Below, in pieces: positions 26,440 to 31,295 of a stretch of DNA of 31,295 nt (position 1 is the first letter of the stretch; each line of letters opens with the position of its first letter). This DNA comes from DATFEN01 sp035691285 (GTDB taxonomy: Bacteria; Acidobacteriota; Vicinamibacteria; Fen-336). Location of the stretch: NCBI GenBank assembly GCA_035691285.1, contig DASSJI010000194.1:1-31295 (forward strand), read 5' to 3'. The notes below the pieces were generated by a model that was not told the DNA's origin, ran no database searches, and saw nothing but the letters and a program-made list of their open reading frames with translations. Both the position numbers and the translations under genes were made by a program.

Positions 26440-29400
26440 ATGATGGCGTGGGCTCGAATGGGCTGCCGCATCTTGGTCGTCGAGAACAATCGGCAGGCGG
26501 CGGAGGGACTGCGTGAAGTCCTTGCGGCGCAAGGGCACGCGGTCGCGTCCGTCGGCACGGGCGAGGCGGCCCTCGAGTATCTCGACGTCCACTCCTGCGA
26601 CCTGGTGCTCTTGGATAGCCGATTGCCAGGCCTCTCCGGCCACGACACCTGCGCCAGGATGCGAAGTCGCCACGGCTCGCGCCTCCCGATCCTCATGGTC
26701 GCGGACGAGAGCGACCCGGACGGCGCGCGAAGGAGCCTCGAGTCCGGGGCCGACGAGCTGGTGGCGCCGGCCGACCCCGCGGCGCTGACACTCAGGGTTC
26801 AAGGCCTGCTGCGCAGCAAGGCGCTTCAAGACGACCTGCACCAGGCGCGTGAGGAGGCCCAGGCGCGGCTCCGCGACATGGCCCTGCTCAACGAGATCGG
26901 CCGCGACTGGTCCCTGATCGCCGAGCCATGGCACTTCTATCGAATGGTGACTCAGCGCCTCGGCCTGTTGATCGAGGCGGCGACGTGCTTCATCGCGTTG
27001 CATCGCGAGGACACCGATTCATTCGAAGCCGCGATCCCGGCCCACGGCGTTTCCGACGAGGTGTTGCGCGGCCTGCGCCTCGACCAGCGCAGCCTCCTCC
27101 CGCTCCTCGAGCGAGGCCGCGCCTACATCAGCAACGATGCGCGGAGCGACGCGCGACTTCCCGAAGGGCTGGCGGCGGCGCTCGGCGCCGATTCTCTCGT
27201 GCTCGTTCCGATGCTCTCGGAGGGCGGGGCCGTGGGGTTGATCGCCGCCGCCAACAAGCCGGCGCCCTTCACCGAGGACGACGTCCAGCTGCTGATGATC
27301 TTCGCCGGGCCCGCCGCGAGCTTCCTGCGCGGCCGCCAGATCTACGCGGCGCAGCAAAGGCACGTCGCGCGCCTGGAGCGCCTCCCCTGGCTGATGGGCA
27401 CCATGGCGTCGACGACCTCGCGCGCGTCGCTCCTCGAGTTGACGACGTCCTTCCTCCAGACCGAGCTGGGCTACGAGTCGGTGGCTTTCTACGCTCCGGC
27501 CAGCGACGACGAGCGCCGCATCGAATGCGTGACGGTGACGGGCGAATGGGAGCCTGGCGGCGCGGCCATCGACCCGGAGCGGATCCGCTGGGCGCTGCAG
27601 AGCGGTATCGCGCTGCAGGCCGCCTCGGCGGGCGGCGCCTTCGACCTGACGATCCCCGTCGGCGTGGGGGTGCACGCCCAGGGAGTGCTGAAGGTGCGCC
27701 GGCTGGGCGGGCCCCCCGAGAAGGACGAAGTCGCCCTGCTCACCACCATCGCGGGCCAGCTCGGCCTCGCCCTCCAGCGCGCGGAGAGCATCGCGAAGAC
27801 CGAAGGGCTTGCCCGTCAGATGGCAACCCTCTACGACCTGGCGCTCGAAACCGGACCGCTTCGGGACTTGAAGCGGCTCTTCGTGGAAAGCACCGAGAAG
27901 GCGGGCCGCCTGATCAACGCCGACCACGTCTCCGCGCTGCGCTTCCACCCGGAGGACGGGACGCTGCGGCTCTTCGCCGCCTGGGCCCGGGATCCCGCCG
28001 CGGAGCACTTCGCCGACCCGGAATTCCGCCTCGGCGAGGGCATCGCGGGGCGCGTGGCCCAGGACTGGCTGCCCGCGATGATCAACGACGTCGGCCAGTC
28101 CGGTGGTTTCGTCCAGCCGAGCGAGCGCAACCCGATCGCCCGGATCCTCTGCGTCCCGCTGGTGTATTTCGACGCGGAGAAGGCCGAGCCCACGCTCTTC
28201 GCCGTCCTCAACGCCTCGCGGCAGACGGGGTCGCCGCGCTTCACCCACGACGAGCTCGAGTACGTGCAGCGCTTCGGCAGCCAGCTCTCGGTCGCCGTCG
28301 CCAACGCCATGGCCTATGCCGCCGAGCAGGAGCGGAGCACGCAGCTCGCCCTGATCAACGCGGTGCTGGGCGAGATCGCCGAAAACCTCTCCCGTGACCG
28401 CATCCTCGAGGCCGCGGTTCGCCGCATCCACGAGTCGTTCCGCCTCACTCTCGTGATGCTCGCGGTTCCCGATCCCGAGGCGGGCCTGGCGCACGCCACC
28501 ATGGTGGCGGGGCCCGAGCCGGGGCGCCTGCTGCGGCAGGACTACCCGCTCCACGACGGCAGCCTCGGCCGTGCGCTGAGCGAGAAGCGCACGTTCCTCG
28601 TCGCCGACGCCTCGAAGGACGCCGACTTCCGACCCCTCCTCGACTCCACGCTGTGCGCGCTCACGATCCCCATCCTGTCGGGAGAAGAGCCGATGGCGGT
28701 GTTGTGCGTGGAGAGCGACGTCCCGGGTTTCTTCGGACGCAGCGAGCTCCTGACCTTGCAGACGCTGGCCGAAGGAATCGGGATCATCCTCCGCAACGCC
28801 CAGCTCTATGGCGCCCTCGAGGAGACCAACGCCCGGCTCGTCGAGCTGGATCGGCTCAAGAGCGAGCTGGTCAACGTGGTGGCCCACGACTTCCGCTCCC
28901 CCCTGGCCGGCGTGCTCGGCCACGCCGAGATCCTGGCTTCGTCCCTCGAGGGGGAACCGCTACACTCCGCCCGCTCGATCATCAATGCCGCCACGCACAT
29001 GGCGACGCTCGTGGACAAGACCCTGGTCACCACGCGGCTCGAGAGCGGGCGCTTCCCGCTGGACTTCGAGGTGGCCGAGCTCGGCTCCATCTTTCGAGAG
29101 GTGCTCGGTCGCCGCCTGGTCGACCCGCTGCATCCGCTCACCGCCGACCTTCCTACGGATCCGATCGCGATATGGGCGGATCGGGACCGCCTGGCCGAGG
29201 TGATCGAGAACCTGCTCTCCAACGCGGCCAAGTACTCGCCGCAAGGCGGGCCGATCACGGTGCGTGGGAGGGTCGAGGGCGAGGCCGCCACGGTATCGGT
29301 CGAGGACTCGGGCCTGGGCGTCGCTCCGGAGGACCTGGGACGTCTCTTCCTGCCGTTCTCGAGGATCCGCAATCCGGGGACCGCTGGGATCGAAGGGGCC

Positions 29401-29928
29401 GGCCTGGGCCTCCACATCTGTGATCGCATCGTGCGCGCCCACGGCGGCCGCTTCCACGTCGAGAGCCAGCCTGGACGCGGTTCGGTGTTTTCCTTCACGA
29501 TCCCCGTCTATGGGCTGGTGGCCCAGGCGCCGCAGGCCGTCGTTCTCGTCGCGAGCGACGCGGCGACCCGGCGCGACGTGAGAGACGTGGCCGAAAGGCT
29601 CGGCTACCGCGTGCAGGAGGCCCAGGACGGCGTCGGGCTCGTCGAGGACAGCGTACGCCTGAGACCCGCGGCCATCTTCGCCGACCGGATCCTGCCTCGG
29701 CTCCGCGCCGAGGAGGTGGCGGAGCGCCTGCGGGGGTTCCCCGCCACGGCACAGGTCCCGCTCTTCGTCCTCTCCGCCCGGGACGACGGCGGACCCGCCC
29801 CGGGGCCCCTGGGCGGCTACCTTCGCAAGCCGATCGACCCCGCTCGTCTCAAGGAGATTCTTCTCGGCCTTCGAGCGGGGACGCCGCCCGCGCTCAGCCG
29901 CCCCGATCCGGATCTGCAGCCCACCTGA
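26440..29928 (+). CDS. Hybrid sensor histidine kinase REC-GAF-GAF-GAF-GAF-HisKA-HATPase-REC (1162 aa)
   Basis: ATG 26440 has GAGG 8 bp upstream. Domain order: a receiver (10-125) with phospho-acceptor Asp59 (LVLLDSRLPG), four GAF-type sensor domains (about 150-300, 312-448, 460-625 and 634-788), a HisKA segment with His816 (NVVAHDFRSPLAG), and an HATPase with N-box ENLLSNAAKYSP (924) and G-boxes DSGLGV and GAGLGLHI. A C-terminal receiver (1034-1150) has Asp1082 and Lys1130 (YLRKPID). There are no membrane helices, so it is cytosolic. The first receiver is unusual: the acidic pair reads E15-N16, and the switch Lys is Ala (VAPADP), so its phosphorylation may be altered or lost. GAF domains bind small ligands or chromophores, but no bilin-type Cys is evident. 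No partner response regulator is adjacent. Confidence 0.92.
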   Translation: MMAWARMGCRILVVENNRQAAEGLREVLAAQGHAVASVGTGEAALEYLDVHSCDLVLLDSRLPGLSGHDTCARMRSRHGSRLPILMVADESDPDGARRSLESGADELVAPADPAALTLRVQGLLRSKALQDDLHQAREEAQARLRDMALLNEIGRDWSLIAEPWHFYRMVTQRLGLLIEAATCFIALHREDTDSFEAAIPAHGVSDEVLRGLRLDQRSLLPLLERGRAYISNDARSDARLPEGLAAALGADSLVLVPMLSEGGAVGLIAAANKPAPFTEDDVQLLMIFAGPAASFLRGRQIYAAQQRHVARLERLPWLMGTMASTTSRASLLELTTSFLQTELGYESVAFYAPASDDERRIECVTVTGEWEPGGAAIDPERIRWALQSGIALQAASAGGAFDLTIPVGVGVHAQGVLKVRRLGGPPEKDEVALLTTIAGQLGLALQRAESIAKTEGLARQMATLYDLALETGPLRDLKRLFVESTEKAGRLINADHVSALRFHPEDGTLRLFAAWARDPAAEHFADPEFRLGEGIAGRVAQDWLPAMINDVGQSGGFVQPSERNPIARILCVPLVYFDAEKAEPTLFAVLNASRQTGSPRFTHDELEYVQRFGSQLSVAVANAMAYAAEQERSTQLALINAVLGEIAENLSRDRILEAAVRRIHESFRLTLVMLAVPDPEAGLAHATMVAGPEPGRLLRQDYPLHDGSLGRALSEKRTFLVADASKDADFRPLLDSTLCALTIPILSGEEPMAVLCVESDVPGFFGRSELLTLQTLAEGIGIILRNAQLYGALEETNARLVELDRLKSELVNVVAHDFRSPLAGVLGHAEILASSLEGEPLHSARSIINAATHMATLVDKTLVTTRLESGRFPLDFEVAELGSIFREVLGRRLVDPLHPLTADLPTDPIAIWADRDRLAEVIENLLSNAAKYSPQGGPITVRGRVEGEAATVSVEDSGLGVAPEDLGRLFLPFSRIRNPGTAGIEGAGLGLHICDRIVRAHGGRFHVESQPGRGSVFSFTIPVYGLVAQAPQAVVLVASDAATRRDVRDVAERLGYRVQEAQDGVGLVEDSVRLRPAAIFADRILPRLRAEEVAERLRGFPATAQVPLFVLSARDDGGPAPGPLGGYLRKPIDPARLKEILLGLRAGTPPALSRPDPDLQPT

Positions 29929-29955
29929 GAGACGTCGCTCCATACCTCCGCGAGT

Positions 29956-29978
29956 CCGGCCAGCGGCCGGCATATATC
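29956..29978 (+). promoter_or_regulatory. Hairpin CCGGCC-AGC-GGCCGG followed by TATATC before the DinB-like gene
   Basis: A 6-bp perfect stem with a 3-nt loop (29956-29970) is followed by TATATC (29973-29978), the most AT-rich patch nearby and a plausible -10 for the gene at 29993. The hairpin may end the kinase transcript or act in control. The gap between the genes is only 64 bp. Confidence 0.35.
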
Positions 29979-29992
29979 AGACGGAGGTGGCC

Positions 29993-30571
29993 ATGCGTCG
30001 CGCGTCGATCGTGTTCGTGACGTCCTGCTTCGTCGGGAGCGCGCAGGCTTTGGGCGCGACCGGGGATGGGAAGGCGCTCGCGGCGCCGCTGCAGTTCCTG
30101 CACCAGTTCAACCAGCAGAACCTGATCGCGGCTGGCAAGAAGATGCCCGACGAGAAGTTCGACCACAGGCCCGCGCCGGCGCCCGTGCGCAGCTTCGGGC
30201 AGATCCTGGCCCACGTCGCCGACGCGAACTACCTGTTCTGCTCCGCGGCAGCCGGCAAGCCCGACCCCGTTCACCGGGATCTGCAGGTGCCCGTGGAGGC
30301 CGTCCCCGAGGACGCGCTCGAGCGCAAGCTGCACACCAAGGCCGAGATCGTCGAAGCCCTCGAGGCCTCGTTCGCTTTCTGCGCCGGGGTCTTCGGCGAG
30401 CTGACGGACGACGGGCTCGCGGCGCCCGTGGAGGGCGCGTTCGGCACGCGCGCGACGGCGCTGACGCTGGCCGTGTACCACTCCGGCCAGCACTACGGCA
30501 ACGTCGTGGCGTACATGCGCGCGGCCGGCGTCGATCCGCCCACGGCGCTGGGCGTCCCGGGCCGGCGCTGA
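29993..30571 (+). CDS. Exported DinB-superfamily protein (192 aa)
   Basis: GGAGG ends 6 bp before ATG 29993; an in-frame GTG at 29987 overlaps it and is rejected. MRRASIVFVTSCFVGSAQALGA is a signal peptide, probably cleaved after QA or ALG. The body is a four-helix DinB/DUF1572-type bundle: LQFLHQFNQQNLIAAGKKMP, then FGQILAHVADANYLFCSAAA with one metal His, and LTLAVYHSGQHYGNVVAYMR with two more, giving the His3 metal site typical of the fold. Cytosolic members include bacillithiol and mycothiol S-transferases and many of unknown role. Export is unusual for a thiol transferase, so function is left open. The downstream V4R-type gene starts 24 bp after the stop. Confidence 0.8.
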   Translation: MRRASIVFVTSCFVGSAQALGATGDGKALAAPLQFLHQFNQQNLIAAGKKMPDEKFDHRPAPAPVRSFGQILAHVADANYLFCSAAAGKPDPVHRDLQVPVEAVPEDALERKLHTKAEIVEALEASFAFCAGVFGELTDDGLAAPVEGAFGTRATALTLAVYHSGQHYGNVVAYMRAAGVDPPTALGVPGRR

Positions 30572-30595
30572 CGTCATCCGTGATACCTTCTCGGC

Positions 30596-31180
30596 GTGCA
30601 GCAGCGCGCCGAGCACCTCGGGCGCCGGGCCCGGGTGAGGGCCGCGATCCTCGACGCCCACCTCGCGTGGGCGGCGAAGCGCTGGCCCGACGTGACCGAA
30701 GCGCTGCGCCCCCATCTGGACGCCGGGAGCCTCGCGCTCGTCGAGCATCCGCCGAGCGGCGCGGACGCCATGGTCCTGTTCAGCGACCTCGTGCGCATCG
30801 ACCGCGCGCTGGCCGCGGCGGCGGGGGGCGATCCCGAGCCGATCTTCCACGCCCTCGGCACCCACTCCGCAGAGCGCAACCTCACAGGCCTCTACGATCA
30901 GTACCGACCCGACGACGCGCACGCGTTCTTCCAGTCGATGTCCGTGGTCCACCGCGCGTTCCAGGACTTCGGCAAGTCCACCTACGAGCCGCTCGGCGAC
31001 CGCTCCGGGCGCATACGGATCGAACGCTATCGCGAGTACTCCCCGGTCTTCTGCATCAGCGGCCGCGGGTACTACGAGGAGGCGCTGCGCCTGATGAAGG
31101 TGCCCGGGCCGATCGAGGTCCGTGAAACGGCGTGCCGCTGCGCGGGCGACCAGGCCTGCGTCTTCGAGATGAGCTGGTAG
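30596..31180 (+). CDS. V4R/DUF2378-like protein (194 aa)
   Basis: A GTG start with no Shine-Dalgarno site is preceded at 6 bp by TACCTT (30584-30589), so it may be leaderless. Residues 1-90 are helical, with AMVLFSDLVRIDRALAAAAGG and a later FHALGTHSAERN. The C-terminal half carries FQSMSVVHRAFQDFGKST, a glycine-rich turn, then an IRIERY strand and CISGRGYYEEAL. The ending ETACRCAGDQACVFEMSW is the CxxxGDxxCxFxxxW tail seen in V4R domains and in the Myxococcus-expanded TIGR02265/DUF2378 group. These are thought to bind small ligands or metal and act in signalling. Assignment to one of the two groups is uncertain. Confidence 0.65.
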   Translation: MQQRAEHLGRRARVRAAILDAHLAWAAKRWPDVTEALRPHLDAGSLALVEHPPSGADAMVLFSDLVRIDRALAAAAGGDPEPIFHALGTHSAERNLTGLYDQYRPDDAHAFFQSMSVVHRAFQDFGKSTYEPLGDRSGRIRIERYREYSPVFCISGRGYYEEALRLMKVPGPIEVRETACRCAGDQACVFEMSW

Positions 31181-31195
31181 CGCGCCGGCTTCTGC

Positions 31196-31201
31196 TAGGA
31201 T
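31196..31201 (+). promoter_or_regulatory. Extended -10 TGC-TAGGAT before the last gene
   Basis: TGCTAGGAT combines a TGn extension with TAGGAT, 15 bp before the ATG at 31217. The 36-bp gap to the preceding gene has no strong Shine-Dalgarno site. Confidence 0.35.
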
Positions 31202-31216
31202 ACGCGAGACACCTCG

Positions 31217-31295
31217 ATGGCAGACGAAGGTCGCGGGCTCTTCGACGAGACCCTGATCGCCCGCCGACGCATGCAGCGCTGGGTCGCGGCGACTG
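31217..31295 (+). CDS. Start of an unidentified gene (26 codons, cut by window edge)
   Basis: The frame opens MADEGRGLFDETLIARRRMQ and continues RWVAAT to the window end. An acidic start is followed by a basic cluster RRRMQRW and then small hydrophobic residues, as at the entry to a first membrane helix of a sensor protein. Too little is present for a family call. Confidence 0.4.
   Translation, partial: MADEGRGLFDETLIARRRMQRWVAAT

Overview
The window is high-GC DNA (about 70% by eye), dense with genes, from a Gram-negative bacterium. Outer-membrane biology is explicit: lipoprotein maturation (lspA, lgt), an Omp85 barrel, a second putative outer-membrane barrel and several lipoprotein-like or secreted products. 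A Myxococcus-type Cys-rich repeat (CGDG...GEECDDGN), a V4R/DUF2378-like protein and a hybrid kinase with four GAF domains point to Myxococcota or a related delta-type or uncultured lineage. That placement is inference; no rRNA is present.

Region 1 (1-13034, + strand) is one long run of tightly packed genes: ileS (3' part), lspA, lgt, an RluD-type pseudouridine synthase, a secreted CBM-like protein, a Nudix hydrolase, a 1917-residue TamB-Omp85 fusion and a CreD-like membrane protein. Most junctions overlap or lie within about 20 bp. The theme is envelope biogenesis. The most striking object is the fusion. It has an inner-membrane anchor, a TamB-type periplasmic body, five POTRA-like units and an Omp85 barrel in a single polypeptide. 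In model bacteria this work is split between TamA and TamB.

Region 2 (13201-16492, - strand) carries a compact operon: myo-inositol-1-phosphate synthase, a 72-residue unknown, a secreted TPR protein and a small membrane protein. Upstream lie a small orphan gene with a good sigma70 promoter and a stand-alone Smr-domain gene. Region 3 (16515-22748) has a PHP-type lipoprotein convergent with, and overlapping, an SGNH/GDSL hydrolase, and then full-length cobalamin-dependent methionine synthase (metH).

Region 4 (22838-25964) has a small secreted protein, a 31-codon secreted micro-ORF with its own promoter, Shine-Dalgarno site and strong terminator, the selenocysteine tRNA gene selC, a putative outer-membrane barrel and an MmuM-type homocysteine S-methyltransferase. 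selC implies a selenoprotein-making host. Two methionine-forming methyltransferases flank it.

Region 5 (26052-31295) has a tiny charge-segregated protein divergent from a REC-GAF4-HisKA-HATPase-REC hybrid kinase, then a secreted DinB-like protein, a V4R/DUF2378-like protein and the first 26 codons of a further gene.

Two styles of translation initiation coexist. Many starts have a strong GGAGG. Several others (metH, the PHP lipoprotein, the barrel gene, mmuM, and perhaps the GDSL and V4R genes) have no Shine-Dalgarno site but a TANNNT box 6-9 nt before the start codon, the signature of leaderless mRNAs. No CRISPR array, insertion sequence or rRNA was seen.
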